A stretch of 64,000 bases of DNA from Formicarius rufipectus. Lineage: Eukaryota; Chordata; Aves; Passeriformes; Formicariidae. Position 1 is the stretch's first letter. Each line of letters opens with the position of its first letter. Under the pieces are notes generated by a model. It was not told the DNA's origin. It worked only from the letters and a program-made list of their open reading frames with translations, and did not search any database. Shown one piece after another: positions 48,701-62,327 of this stretch. Location of the stretch: assembly GCA_013399695.1 (NCBI GenBank), contig VXAU01006135.1, forward strand, positions 1,311,842 through 1,375,841. The letters run 5' to 3'. The position numbers and the translations under genes were made by a program.

Positions 48701-51700
48701 ATCCAGTTTATATATTTAGGCCTGGCTACTGTGAAGTCCCTTGGAGAAACATGGAATGAACAGGAGGGATGCTTCCAGGTCACCTTCTATTCAGATGCCA
48801 CTTATAAAAGCAGTAAGATGCAGGAGATACTGGTGGAACAATTCAATGTGGAACAGCACCCTGAAGACAGACTATTAGTCTTTTACCAATCTCTTCTGCT
48901 GTCATCTGTCATCTCATCTCAGGAGCACAAAAGCATTGTGATATGATAAAGCGGTAAGGAAAGATGAAGTGGTTTTTTTTCCTTCCCCCAAAACCTAAGG
49001 AGTAAGGACTCTTCAAGTTTATTATACAACATTGGTTGAATGCGAGAAATATGGGCTCAAGTTTGAGAACAGCAGAGTGATAGGAATTTCCATATGCACT
49101 GATAAAAGTTTCAGGAGTTTCTTTCTTGCAACAAATGTGTTTCTCTGGGTCATAAAGAAATAGTCTTCTTAGAGCTTCTATGTCTTGGCTTCATTTTGGA
49201 TACTTTTCTTCATCCCTGCCAAATGCTGCTTCTTTGGCTTACCAGTGTGGATGAAAGGCATTAGTTTATCTATCTGAAGATGAATAAGATGATTTGGTTT
49301 GCTCTCTATGTATTGTCTCTGCAAAATGGGCTCCATTTCTTCATTTAGTTCACTAGTTACTATGTTTCTGGTAAATATTTCAATCCTAGGCATAAAGCAG
49401 CAGATGGGAATAAAAATTGTGGGTGCCAGGATGTGTGGGAGAGGAAAGGACTGTTAAATTGTGAAAGGCAATGAATGCAGTGTTCAAAGAGAATTGTCTT
49501 TGTGGGGAAAGGGATGGACTGGACATAGTCAAGGGCAAGAGTTAGAGTGCATAGAGAGTGAAGAAAGAGAGAGTAAAGAAAGAGATAAAAGAAGTGTGAA
49601 GAAATAGGGAACAACAGATTCCAAAAATCAGTTAGATAAAGTTGTCTGTGATGCTGTGGAGGGAAGAGGAAGAACAGTGCAGACGAGAAAGCAAACAGTG
49701 GGTGGAGAACTGTGCTAATGCTCCTAATCTGCTTCTCGTGTCCTTGTTTGTTCTCAGTGAGTTTATATCTTTGACACCCTTCCATGGAGACATGCAGACA
49801 ATATTTTTTTTTTCGGAGACTGAGCCTCACAGATTAGGATGGGTTAGGTTACTAAACCAGCACTCATACTACGACAGATTTCCACAACTTTGCTTCTCAG
49901 ATGGTTAGAAATAGTCAACTAATTCTCAGCCTAAATTTAGTATAAACACTTTTTTCCGCTTCCTTAATTTCCAATTTTCCTGATATATTCATATATGTAC
50001 TGTTTTAAATTCCTCGTTTTTCTGGTTCAGGCCATCTCCACTGCACCCTAAGTCAAGGTGGTGGTGATCAGGTGTCACCCTGGGTGCTGTAGTGCCCCAC
50101 CATCCCAGGGCTGCTCTCTAAGAGCTGCTGTAATGGCAAACTGTGCATGTTCACTGCCTGTACATGGGCTGTCCCTTGGTAAAGCTCTTAGTCTTGACAG
50201 TTCCCGACATCCTGTGTATAATAGAAACAAAACAGGAGCTGACAGTTTGCAACATTATAAATAAATACCTCATACTGTGAGTGATACACAAATGTTGTAT
50301 TCCTTTAAATTGCAGAAGATGAGGCTTTTAGAGTATGTTACCACTGGCATTTTTGCCTGTAACTAGGGGTTTAGTCTGCAGCCTAGGGAATGTTAAATAA
50401 ATTTCTCAAGCTCTAATGCCATCTATTTTTTTGAACAGTGTTGAATTGGAACTGGTGACCTTGTCATTGCAGAACCAGCAAAATTTATTTTACAGTTTCC
50501 TCTACCTGCATTAGTAAAAAGTATGTTGTGAAGATGGGCAAAAAAATGCAGCCATCAGTGCAGTAAATGCATTTTATGACCAGTGTAAGGAAGATACCTC
50601 CAGCACTCAAGAGCCAGTTAAGTGACAGTAAACAAAACAGTACCTGATAATATGCCTTTCTGTTCGTTGACATCAGCAAAGTTAAATCACATTCAGAAAG
50701 TACCAAGTGGAACTACCTGTGCAGAATAATTCTAGTTTGCAATCCCCAAATTTTCCTCTGCCTTTTTTTTTAATGACAACCTCTTATTCTTCTTAGAGCA
50801 TTATTGCAAGCTGCTTTAAGCACCCTATCATTAATCCTGAAATATGTATATATCTTCCTGCATTGTTAGTCAGATGAATGTGCTGCAGCTCTTGTGATCA
50901 CCTGAAGAAAATTACAACTTTGTGAGAAATATTTATATTGTAAATTTGCAAAATATTACATGTTCTCAAGTCCAAATATATAATTGCTTCCTATTACAGA
51001 TAGAAAGGATATGATTTTAAAAAATACCTCTAGGAACTGGCAAGCAAATGGTGTCTAAATTTGGATTTGGATTTATTTCCCTAATTTCTGAGGTCTTTGA
51101 AGTCAGTCAAACCAGATGTCTGAAGTCTGGATCCACCTCAGATTTTGTCAGTGAGGTTCTTTCTGTGCCTTCAGTTCAGAGCATGCCCAAAGCTGCCAAA
51201 GGCATCCCTGGCCATCCTAAGTACAGCCAATACTCTAACCCCCCATTCAACAATTCTGTCATCTAATTTAGAATGGAGGTGTGCATCTTCTTGGAGCTCC
51301 AGCTGAGGGCTAAGTGCTCCTAGAATAAAGAATGTTCCTTCAGTACTGCCTTTGTTGAGGGTCTGCTCTGGTTGCTAAGCTCCCCTGGTTTCACTGGCCT
51401 CTCTGAGGATTGTTCCCTGCTGGGAATTGCTGGAGCACGTAGCCTTTCCCAACTCTGTTTTGAAGGAACTTTGTCTTCCCCGTGATGTTCCCATGCCTGT
51501 TCCTTAGGTACCAAGATGTTATGTCATGGGGTCAAAATCTCTTGGTGGTCACAGACATTGATTGCCTCCTAAATTTCAGAGGAGACTGTGTGTCCAGCTT
51601 TTCTAGGTGTCTTCCAGCATCCCAGGCGTTCCAACAGGGCCTCCTGGACCATGGTTGCACCTTAGCAGTGCTTTGTAGCTGCTAAACTGAATTAGGAAAG

Positions 51701-52035
51701 AGCATTGTAGCTGTACTCAGCACTCTCCAAAAATCCTTTTCCCACATGGACGGATACCAAAATTTTTCTCTTGCTCTCTTGGAAATCACTCTTCTCATGC
51801 TCAATCTTTTCTGTAAATGATAAATAAAAATTAAGTCTGAAAATTCTCCTTGATACTTGAAAGAAGTTCCCAAACATGTAACCATATCTGAAATAAGTAA
51901 ATGCTCTGATACATATTCAGTATTAGAAGATGTAGTGATGCTATTTTTAGTAATTTGAAAAGGAAAACTTGGTGGGAAAAAAAGAAGCATATTACAGTTT
52001 TAACTTTTCTTCTGATGTAACGGATCTATTCAACT
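45750..52035. other. Gene-free stretch
   Basis: About 6.3 kb without a supported gene. C/A-rich run at 46347-46382. Purine-rich GA tract at about 49551-49611, which explains the 156-codon frame on the opposite strand at 49360-49830. The frames at 48731-48946, 51048-51266 and 51320-51514 have no domain or signals. No transposon was recognised with confidence. Confidence 0.5.
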
Positions 52036-52039
52036 CTAG

Positions 52040-52195
52040 CAGGTCTTTATACCTTTTATTGAGACAAATCCTGAAATCCCTATTTTTTCCCTTCCTCAGG
52101 ACAAGCCCCTTTTAACTTCAGCAAGATAATAAGGCTTATGTTGCTTTGTGAAGTACTTTGAGATCTATGGTGAACAAGATTTAAATATTGTAGAA
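52040..52195 (+). mobile_element. Possible ancient amniote SINE/L2-like tail
   Basis: GTGAAGTACTTTGAGATCTA with TGGTGAACAAGATTTAAATA (52148-52187) resembles the GTAAAGCGCTTTGAGATCC..GGTGAAAGGCGCTATAT 3' end shared by CORE-SINEs. AAATCCTGAAATCCCTATTT near 52065 resembles another old amniote repeat. Both are short and diverged, so the call is tentative. Confidence 0.35.
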
Positions 52196-52199
52196 AGGG

Positions 52200-54785
52200 A
52201 AATTTGATCGAGTTTAAATGAAATAAAGAACTCCAGGATTCGGTTTATGGAGCTTGCTCTTTTTTTTTTTTCCTTCCTGTTTTTTGCCTCGTGTTTCTTT
52301 CATGAACTCTTCATACTTTAGTTGAAGTGTGCAGGGAATGTCTCTGCCTTCATGTACAAGAGTGCAGGAGTGATAGTTTGACTGGCCTTGGAGCAGGGCT
52401 GTCCTGCTGCTCTTGTACACAGTCTGGCAGTTAATGGATACATTTGCTTGCAGAATTGCTTGGTTAAATAATTTACTTTGATGTGTGGCTGCAGCATTAC
52501 AAGGAAAATACAGATTCTTTATTTCATCTTAAGTAAAACCTGCCTTACACAACCGTTTGCTCTATTAGCTGTGGCCAGCCAGGTCAGAACTTTAATGGAG
52601 AAGCCCAATAAAGTAGATTACAAGTAATGTTTCATTTCTGAACTTGGTCAAATTCATGAAACATGGAATAATGTTGCTTATATAAGTCAAATTTCATAAA
52701 AATACAGGCGTGTGTTTTGAGGCAAAATGATAAGTGAAGTGGAAATAAAAATGGAAAAAGTGTAATCATATCAGTGTCCTATTGATTTTTATTGAATTAG
52801 TCTCATCCGCCACTTAAGTGTTTTGTAATCTACTAAAAATGCTTTTATAGTGTAGAAATTTCATTGTATGAGTTTCACATAATACAATCAAAACATTTAG
52901 ACCTACAGCTTCATACTAAGAAATTTCATCCCCATATTATTTTGCATTATTTTTGATTAAAGGTAATGTTTCAAATGTAGCCATCTAGTTATAAGGAAGT
53001 ATCTTGACAGAAAATATCAGGCATAGAATTCATTGTTTGCCAGTGTTCTTGGATGAGAAAATAAACTTGCAAAAAAAATGCTAAATTTAGTCTAGCATTG
53101 GAATATACCTTGACAACAAGAGGATCTACTGCCACATCCTTTGAAGCTCATGAAAATCTTGTCATTGACTTAAAGTAAAATCAATTTGACACCAAAACAA
53201 ATTGCATGACCTTTTTTTTTTATGCTTCTCTGTCTCATTTCTCACCCAAAACAAAAAGTAAGAGGCAACTGGAGGAGCGAGGCCATCCAGATCTGGCTCA
53301 TCCATTACAGAAATCTTGAAATCTCGATGGCATCAGCCGTTTCAGGGAGGAGGGTGGGGTAGGTGTGTGAATGTGTGTGCAGCTCATGCATGAGCGCAGT
53401 AGCCAAGGAGCTCTGCTGTACCTGGTGAGGCAAAGACTGGCTAGTGACTCAGTGATGTGCACCTTCTGTGTTCAAACCTGATTTTCTCTCATGTTGTTGA
53501 GGGAGTTCCTTGTGTGGACTAAGTCAATATAATTTCTTTTATGCCTTTTGCTCTCCTGGTACTGCTGTGTCAGCCACTTATTGTATTGCCATTTCAGACT
53601 GAATAAAGTGGACTGACTTAAAAGGAAAAATATGCTACTTTTGAAGACAAGTGAAAATGGTTATCTTCAGTGTTGCCTTAATGTCAAAATAGTTAAATTT
53701 AGTAAGTGATGAGATTGGCTGTCATTGGGTTACATAGATCTAGCCAGGAGGGCACTTGAAAATCAATTTGCATCTGTCTACCTGTTGGTAGAAACCTCCC
53801 ATTTCTGCTGTCTAGCACAGCCCCTTTGGGGAGTGATGGTCTGAAGAGCAGGGCTTTGAGGTACAATAATTCTCACAGCTGTACATTTGAAGATTTCCAG
53901 GCATTTAAAGGTGTTCTAACATTTCAAAGTATACGTTTGAATATTTGTGGGAGCTACAGTTGAAACCATGGTGGAGTCGTGTATGCTCACGTGCCAGAAT
54001 TTGATCAATGATTGCTGCAGAGCCTAAATTGCAGGAGGGGAAATTATGTAAGATGCTTTATTTCTGTGTGTCACTGTCTCTCTCACAGACACGGCTGACT
54101 GGGTCAGAATTCCTCCTCTAGGCATTGACAGAGGAGGCTGCTGTGTTTTGGCTACTGCAGCAGATCTCTGTGGACTGGCTTTCCAAGCTATCATGTCCCA
54201 GTTGTGACTTCCATGTAGGGGAAAAACATCTGGTTCCTTAGAATGTTCTGGGCCCAGGAGCTGTGTAATGACTCTTTGGAGGTCAGATAGAAGGATCAAA
54301 GAGATCTTTTTTGTTTGTTTGGTTTTTTTGTTTGCTTGTTTGTTTTGTTTTGTTTTATTTGATTGGGTTTTCTAGATCTGCCTTGAATAAAACAAAACAT
54401 GTAAGACGTCACGGTTTAACAAAAAGGAAGGAACTCCCAGCCACTGTTGTCAAAGAACAACATTTTGTAAAACAAAAAAAAAGAAGGGTTTTTCAGGATA
54501 AATGTCACTTTTGACAAGTTTGCAGGATCTGGTGGCGGTGGAAACTCTGTGTGGAGGTACTTAATATTTGTATGAGAGAAAAGTTGGTTTGTGAAGTCTC
54601 TATGCATGCCTTTAGCCATTTGAGAGCAAAATAGGAAACAGATCATCTGAAGTAGATCTAATTAGAGTGATCCTCCATTGTTTTGTGAGAAGAGACAAAG
54701 GCAAAGGTATTGTTCCAGAACTCTGGCTAATAAAACTTCCTGAGGGCTGTTCTACATTGTATTCCAAAGTAATGCTTTCTCATAT
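52200..54785. other. Gene-free stretch
   Basis: No gene. T runs at about 52259-52271 and 53212-53221. Around 53260-53470 is a CpG-containing, repeat-free segment of moderate GC that could be a weak regulatory candidate. T/G-rich (TTTG)n at 54307-54360. Confidence 0.45.
54307..54360. repeat. (TTTG)n-type T/G-rich simple repeat
   Basis: T and G with a single C, in units TTTG and TTTTG. The 67-codon frame starting at 54311 is translated from it and is not a gene. A similar tract lies at 58990-59027. Confidence 0.85.
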
Positions 54786-54789
54786 CTTT

Positions 54790-54905
54790 AATTAATATCT
54801 AGTCAAACACTATATTTAAATATTTAAATATTGTATTTAAATTCAAATAATTAAGATATTTGAATACATTTAAATCCAAATATTTAATATGGTTGAATAA
54901 TACCT
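54790..54905. repeat. AT-rich palindrome cluster
   Basis: Repeated ATTTAAAT and AAATATTT strings. The best pair is ATTTAAATTCAAATA (54835-54849) against TATTTGAATACATTTAAAT (54857-54875), which match as an inverted repeat with a small bulge and a 7-base loop. Nearly no G or C. It may form a cruciform or act as an easily melted region. Confidence 0.5.
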
Positions 54906-54909
54906 TTAT

Positions 54910-56930
54910 TTGCTCAAACAAGGTTTTATCTCAAATTTTAGGGAATCTATTTAGCTCTCAAGAAGCTAATTTCCTGTTTCTCAAAGTCTTCTTTCTGTAA
55001 TGAATGCAAATAGGAAGGCATCTTGAAAGGAGGAAAGGTTTACTTTCATGTAACCAAAGCATTGGGTATTTTATGCTCAAGTAGATTTTTTCCATCAACA
55101 GAGCAGGTACCTGAGTGTACAAATGAGCACTTAAACTTGTGAAAGGAGTTTTTAAGAAATCTGCTGTTGTGTTGAATTCTTGGAGCCTGAGGCTATAGCA
55201 GGTCAGCACACACTAAGTACAATTTGGAAAACTTTGGTTAGTGTTTCAGTTGAGGAGGTTTGGGACAGTTGTGGGGCTTAGCAGGTTCTACATGTAAAAC
55301 CACACAGTCTTTATCCTAGGACTTGTTCAAACTAGTAGAAATCCTTCCATTGACTTGGATGGACACTGGATTGAGCTCAAAATGGGTATTTTTGTTTAAA
55401 TAAACATGAAACATATGGCAGGCAGCTGATTCTCGTTCTGTTGTTTGTTCAGTTAACAGCTTCTTTAGAATCACTACATTTGTTATTAGTATATAGATTA
55501 GGGATGAGATTAAATAGTCTTCAAATTGCTCACCCAAGTTTATTCAATTCTTGGGGGCAAACTGAGTAAATTAATCCCTGAGACTGGTGACCAAGATATC
55601 TTAATTCAGAATATTCATCCTTCCACATCTAGTCTGCTTTTCAGGGATGCAGTCTGATGAGGGGCATATTCTAATAGGAGAAATATAAAAGTATACAAAT
55701 TGAGTTTGTGGTTTTCAGTTTATTTGTAAATACGTTAAAGATGGAATTCAGCAAATACATTGTGACTGAAAGATGTGTAAACACAGACTCCTCCCTACAT
55801 CCACAGCTTATGTTTGCTTCTGGCAAGTGTACACCCCTGGTTTGAATCTGTAATAATTGCTTTTTTGAAAAATACTGGTCAGAACTGAAGTGTGAGTGCT
55901 AATTGAAATACTTATGTTGTTTTATTTTTGTTATAAAATTACACCCACTGAAAGAACAGTTAGACTTTAATTGTTGAGAATCTGCTGTAGCAGGCAGTGT
56001 AGATTTTTAAAGGATACATGTTTTGCTTTTCACTAAGAAAGGCAAGTTATCAATTATACTGGAATATAGATAATTTGAAGACATGGTGAGGAATAAATTT
56101 CTCTTCTTCCTATCCATATTAATTCACTGGAGCTATAATCACTCTTTTTGTTAAAACCCTTGAGTGTAAATCATCTGTATCGATTACAGGAGGTAATAAA
56201 AAGACAAGTGGAGGGAAAGTGCTCATAGCCAGGTAGGAGTTAAACCAAAACTGTCCAATAAAATGAGGCGACCTGTACAGCTCATCATTTTCTATAAGAA
56301 TCCATACAAACAAGCAATTTAGCTTTGTAACTCTCTAAAAAAATGTATCAACTCTATTTTGTCTATATGCAGTGTCCCTGTTACTGACATGTTCAGTACC
56401 TCCAGCAGGAGTTCTGGGCAGGCTGGGGTGAAATTTAGCCTGATGAGTTGGCATATATTACAGTAGATTAAACCTTACTGCTTACATCATCGTCAACTTT
56501 ATTTGGTCATTTCACCAATTCAATTTTTTTCTTCTACCAGAGTGATTTGAAACCATGCATTTGTTGACAATAGTAATATAGGTATAAATCTTGCATTCAT
56601 ACAAGTGCGTACTCCTGAATACATTATAAAATATTCTTGGATTCTTTTAAAGCTTTGAGTGACATTATAGGAATTTACCAGCAAGTGGAGCTTCTCCAAG
56701 TGAAGGTAGTGGTTGTACTGTGTTTGTTTTTACTACAAGTTTTTATTCAGAGAGAACCTGATAGTTTGGAGAGAGTTCAGGTCAAAATGTAGAAGTAAAT
56801 GGCAAGTCACCAATCCATTGCACTGGCTCAGGAGTGTTGGGTCTCCCTAAAACCTTCCTTTACTCTGATGCCTATTTAAAACTTGACAACAGTGTTCTTC
56901 TGCTCTGAGTGCTGCCTACAACAGTGATCA
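54910..56930. other. Gene-free stretch with a possible old fold-back half-site
   Basis: No gene. At about 55341-55376, CTTCCATTGACTTGGATGGA then CACTGGATTGAGC resembles the old CATTGACTTCAATGG amniote repeat, compare 2229-2251. Frames at 54958-55537 are 73-83 codons and unsupported. Confidence 0.45.
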
Positions 56931-56934
56931 CAAG

Positions 56935-57095
56935 CATCCTGTCACCTTCTACACCTCTCCATCTGTCTCTGTGCCTCGTGTCTTGCAGATGGTGAGCTGT
57001 CTGGGGCAGGGGCTCTGGGTTTGTTCTTTGCTTACACAGAATCTAGTGAATAGTACTTGGCACGGGTGGAGTCCTGATCAATGACAAAACCACTG
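56935..57095 (+). mobile_element. Ancient amniote SINE-like relic
   Basis: GTGAGCTGTCTGGGGCAGGG then CTCTGGGTTTGTTC, GCTTACACAGAATCTAGTG, GGCACGGGTGGAGTCCTGAT and CAATGAC match in order the 'GTAAGCTCTTTGGGGCAGGGACTGTCT...TGTTTGTACAGCACCTAGCACA..GGGGTCCTGATCCATGAC' end of a repeat common in turtles and crocodiles. I cannot name the family with certainty. Confidence 0.5.
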
Positions 57096-57099
57096 AAGT

Positions 57100-59635
57100 T
57101 TTGTGATGATGAAGCAAATGTAATTGTCAACTTCATACCCGTTAGAAAGTTTAGTTATGTAAATAACTAGTTCCCCCCCTCCCCGAGTTTTATCAAATAT
57201 TTCATGTTGCTAAATGATTCATGATAAACACATTGTCTTACTACTCAGCATAAATTTAAAAGATAATTTTAGCCAGGAAAGAAAATATTTATGAAGAGAA
57301 AGTGGAGGCAGAAATGAAAATGATAAATTAATAAAAACACACTGATAATGGCAGTGGTCCAGATGAGAAATATCTCTTATCTGAGAGTTCATTTGGTATT
57401 GTAAGGATGATGTTGCACCTGTCTATATTATGTGTGGGTTTGCCCACCTTTGTGATCTGGGGTAAAGCTTGGGAATAGTGGAGGACAAGGGTTTTCTAAA
57501 GATTTTGAGAAAAAATTGCCTTGAAGTAGAATAGACAGTGAGGAACAGGAGTACAGTAGTGCTGCTGGGAGGTGTTAATACCCTTTGAAGTTTCACTGGG
57601 AACTGTAAGATCAAGGGGGGAAAATCAGGAGCATTTGGGATGTAATAACAATAAATAACCTTTAAAGAATTGCTCCAAGATAGAGGTAGCAAGAGCAGAC
57701 TGAAGAGTCCGTGGCCCTGAAGCAAAAGGCTGTTCATAGCAAGGTGTGCCATTTTTGACTGCAGAAAACTATAGACCTGCCTCAGGGAGAGGTCCCTCAT
57801 GGAACAGGAAAAGGTTGTAACAAGATCTTTCTATACTGTAAATATCATATGTCACCTGTGTACTGGGTCTTTCCTCTGCTAGTTCATGTAGACTAAAATG
57901 TCAACAACACACTTTACTCAGTTATGTCACTTTCACAAAAAGCAATTATTGATAAGAAAAATGGGTTTATAAATGCTTGGCTAAAAATAATCCAGAAAAT
58001 TAAGGCCCTGGCTACGGCCCTGGAATCTGGTTTTAATGCAGATAAAGCTTTATTTCTGCATTTTAGAAATAAAAGAAACTTCTGTATTTTACAAAAAAAG
58101 ATTTCTGATGGAAATTGTATAATCTTTTTTATGTTATAATAATTTGGGAATAAATATTCCTAGGGGGATGGAGGAAGCATAAATAACAACTTATTGATCA
58201 AATAAAAAAATATGGATAATGTGTTTGTACAAATAATGGGGAGTTTACAATAAACAGAGCTACTTTAAAAATGCTGTTGGGATGGACACAGAGCTAAGCT
58301 TTGCTGCTTTGTTCTTTCTACACAGCCCTGAAGTCCAAGATCCTCCTGGACTATGAGAAGTGTTCTTGTTATACAATTATCCTTGATTTTTGCATGAGTA
58401 TTCTATTTAGGCTGACAGTAATTATAACAAAATAAGAGGTGGTAGCACTGATTGTGGTCATGAAAGCTTTTGGTTCAGAAGAGTGTTTTCCAAAAGGCAG
58501 GATCATTCTCAGTCTTTGTAGGAATATAGCAGTTGTTTCAGGTAGTCTTTGCTCCTGGGGTTTGGGAGACTTCAGGGACTAAATACCCTCATTGTCCCAT
58601 GCTCTGCAAATCTGCTTGGAGTCTGGTGTATTTACATTTGTGTGTGCTTGTTGTTCTGTCCTCCACCACGTTTCTGAAAAGTTCAAAGACACAGAGAAAA
58701 CATCTGCCTCTGGAAACAAATGCAAAAGATCATCTATGCTGTGTTAGTCATAGGAATATCTTTAATTGATGGACAGAATTGTTTCTTGAGCAATGTCAGG
58801 CATGTCACTGAGCGCTGAATTTCCAGTCAAATTAGCTTCTGTTTTTGGTGAGGTACAATCCCGAGTACTTCTTGCAATTAAATATCCCTGGAAGTGAGTG
58901 CAATGGGCACACACTATAACTTCACGAAATTTGTTTTAGGAGGTTTCTGCACAATTGCACTATCAAGATAGACAGATGACTACTGTTGCTTTTTTTTGGT
59001 TGTGGTGTTTGTTTGTTTGTTTTGTTTCCCAGTGGAGTGGTAGCAAAGATTTTGGCCAAGCTGCAGTGTCAGGAATTTTCTTTTTGTCCGAATGGCAAGC
59101 ACCATGTCTTTTTATCACTCTCATGTCACACCCTCTGTGGTGTAACAGCTGCTGAGAGCAGTTCCCCCCTCTCAGACCTGCACACTGAGGAGTTTGCTGT
59201 CCTGCAGCCCTCTCATCAGCAGTTTTTGGATCATCATCAGGTATAAGATTTGGAGAAAGCTGGGAATGTACCAAAGGTCAGAGCTCAAATATTTGTGGAA
59301 CTTTGCTGTTAATTTGAAGACAGATTAATCAAGTGGAAACAAAGAGCACTATATGCCAAATATATAAAGGAAACCATGAACTTGCAAAGTCACTCTCCCC
59401 ATTGTGAAGAAGCAGTTCAGCTGTGAAAGCAGCAGATTTAGCAATGGATATCTCAACCTTAACTCTCTGCAAGATGCCTGGCTATTTCTGGATTATACGA
59501 GGAAGCAGTATTTATTTCCATGAGATCCCAAATGGATGGTGAAATGAATTAAGTTCAAGTGAATATTCAAATAGTTATAATGAAGCACCCAAATGGACAT
59601 TAAAAGAATGAGATCACCCATCATTTAACAATTTG
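57100..59635. other. Gene-free stretch
   Basis: No supported gene. The 125-codon frame at 57423-57800 (-) and the 71-codon frame at 57924-58139 show no domain. The T/G-rich run at 58990-59027 creates overlapping frames on both strands (58955-59274), which are discarded. Confidence 0.5.
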
Positions 59636-59639
59636 CATT

Positions 59640-59830
59640 AGAGAAACAGAAAAATATTCGTTGTCTGGGGCCTCTTTTGCACACTCACATACCCAGCATT
59701 CTGGGTCCTTATCTACATAGGCTGATTTATTCACCAGCTCAGTTCACAGCCAGTTGCTGGCTGGGAGCCACTAATAATGGATTACCTATGCAGTAGCCTT
59801 CAAAGAGAAAACGAAAATAAATTTTTATTA
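59640..59830. promoter_or_regulatory. Candidate non-coding element with paired homeodomain site
   Basis: TAATGGATTA at 59775-59784 is a P2-type palindrome (TAAT NN ATTA), the arrangement bound by dimers of paired-class homeodomain proteins. Around it lies repeat-free sequence including GCCACTAATAATGG and ACCTATGCAG. Conservation is unknown. Confidence 0.3.
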
Positions 59831-59834
59831 CCAA

Positions 59835-62325
59835 AGCAATTTTGGCTCTGCTGTGAAAATGTATTTTATGATCTTTTGTTCCGTGCTCGAACAGAATGCT
59901 TTGTCATGTGGAGGTTGTAGTAACAAAGGCAGGGTAGGCAAGTAGGACTGCTGTGGGGTTTTGCCCCCCTGCATACGACATCATGGCCATGGATGTCGAG
60001 GGCCAAAAGATTCTAAAGTCAAAATCTGAAGTACTCTTTTAGGAGGTAATTATCTTCTGGAAAAAAAGGGGTGAAAGAATCCCCAAAGATGATTTGTATG
60101 ATTTCCTCCTCCTTAGCTGCCTCTGATGAAAATCCAACAATTGCAACCTGTTCACATGACATCAAACCAACAAATCAGGAAGTCACAACACATTTATGTT
60201 ACTTCCAAGTTACTAGTCCTCAGTGGTTTCTTTTGTGCTCAAACTCTGCATACAAAACAAAAGAATTTGTAATTTTTCATATGGCATGAGTTATCTCTGA
60301 AAAGCAAGACAACCCTCACAAATATTCTTTTTGTTGTTCCTGGAGTTTCCCAGTGCTCTGACTTCACCTTCCAAACGGGTTAGCACAGTCTTCCTGAAAG
60401 TGATGGTGGTGTGATTAAATTTCCAATATATTTTCTTAATAAGAAACAACTGTTAATGAGAAATATGAATCCAAACTGGGACCGCGGGTGACTGTTCTCC
60501 TTTGCACACTGCTCACTAAGGCAAAGCTATTTAATTGGTTCCTAAGCACCTCATTTTTATGAGTGGGGCTTCAGTGCTGAACTACAGGAAAGCACATTTC
60601 CTTGTGCTTGCTCTCAGCACAGTAGCATATCAATGCAGTTTGGAAAAAATCCTAGAAAGCTTCCTAAATTGTTTCTTCTTTGGAAAATGGGAAGCATGAT
60701 TCTGTAATCTTTACTTTTATCAAAAAGCAAAGGTTTTTTGGAAAAAGCTCAGTAGTCATTTCTCATTACCTTCAGTGGGAGCTTCACATAGGTGTGAAGG
60801 AATATGTGACTTTTTTGGGGGCGGGGTAGTTTTGACAAGAGTGTTCAATATTTCAGAGATATGAGTGTTATGGTGAATTACATAACGTGATACTTCTTAC
60901 ATGTGTGAGAAGCTGAACTGATACTGTATCCCTGTCATCTTCATCTTGTTAATTGTAATCCCTGTTGTCAGAGATACTGACTGATTATATATTTGAAGTT
61001 GTGAAATATTTCTGTAAAGTAAAAGCAAAGCAGCATTTTCTGTTTTCTAAACACCTGACAACAAACAGAAAGAAGAATATTACACAATAACACTGCACAT
61101 TTGTTCTCCAGACAAGATTTGTAATCTTTACAGGTTTATTCTGATGAGTCTTTTTTCCCCTCTTTGAGTGAACATTAAAATAAAAGAAAGCAGTCTTCTT
61201 CTCCTTAGTTCATTGTCTTTAGGAAGCAACATAATATAAACTAAAATTATGTCTCTGATTGCTTTCTCTTGAGAAGCAATGCACTTCATACAAGTCTTTA
61301 TACTGGTCTCTCTTTTTTGCATCTTATTTTCATAAAGAGAATAGCTTGTTGAATTCTGATGATGGTAGGTGTTAATGAGAGCCAAAGTGCACCAGACTGA
61401 TATTGATGAAGTCTACCAAATATCATAAAAAATTAGAAGATATCAATTTAATGAACAGTGTCATCACTGTTTTTGTGTCTCAAAAGAAAAAAAAAAGGGG
61501 GTAAATTGGAATACCTAGATACAAAAGTATATTAGTTCTTGTATTTATTTATTATAGATATTATTTTAAGAAACATGTCCATGAAAACTTTGACTGTAAT
61601 GATTTAGCAGAATGTCCTGAAAGACGTGGTTTTTCCTCCTTCAAAGGTCAGACTTTATTAGAGGAAAGAGCCACAGTGACTATTCTGTATTTTAACACTG
61701 GTAAGTGAACTGATAGCATAGAGCAGAAGACATGATGTAGTTTCTGTTATTAAGAGATGGGAATCCTCTTCCTGCCTTATTGGGAAAAAACCCACTAGGT
61801 ATTTAGCATTGTATCTCTCTGTACAGTGGACTATCCTACAAGTATCCTTTTCATAATTATATTTGTAGAATATTTAGAAAAAAACCCATAAACCCAGCTT
61901 CTGAAGGCCGGTAACCCTCAGTAAGCCTACGTTATCCTATAAAACAAGGGGGAACATTGTTCCTTTGGAAACTCCTTTCTGTGGGAAAATAAATTGTAGA
62001 TCTGTGATGGGATCCTAACCCATGGTTCAGGCTTTTTTTTTGGCATGACTGTAGCACTGATATTTGTAGTAGCAACAATCAGATTTGTAGAAGGCATAGT
62101 TGTTAAAAAAATTCCTCCTCATAAATGAAATTAAATAAATGATAAAGTATCAAACAAAGGCAAATGATGGTATTTTAATCACATGAACAAACAAAAGAGC
62201 CCAGAAATAAGAACTGTAAAATCAATGAGACTTTGTTTGTAGCATAAATTTGGACCAATGAAATTTTTTCTGACTTCTGAATAAGTGCTTTGAACTTGCA
62301 CAATTTTAAGAATGGCTCTTGTTCC
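59835..62325. other. Gene-free stretch
   Basis: No gene. A GGGACCGCGGG segment at 60478-60488 is an isolated CpG-rich spot. About 60763-60805 carries a CCTTCAGTGGGAGCTTCACA-type string like an old amniote repeat. A/G run near 61485-61501. Frames are 85 codons or less. Confidence 0.5.
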
Positions 62326-62327
62326 AT

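Noticed and set aside
49360..49830. 156-codon frame on the minus strand
   Set aside because: It is driven by the purine-rich GA tract on the plus strand, giving a Phe/Leu/Ser-rich peptide, with no domain or signals.
58955..59274. Overlapping frames on both strands
   Set aside because: They are produced by the T/G-rich simple repeat at 58990-59027.
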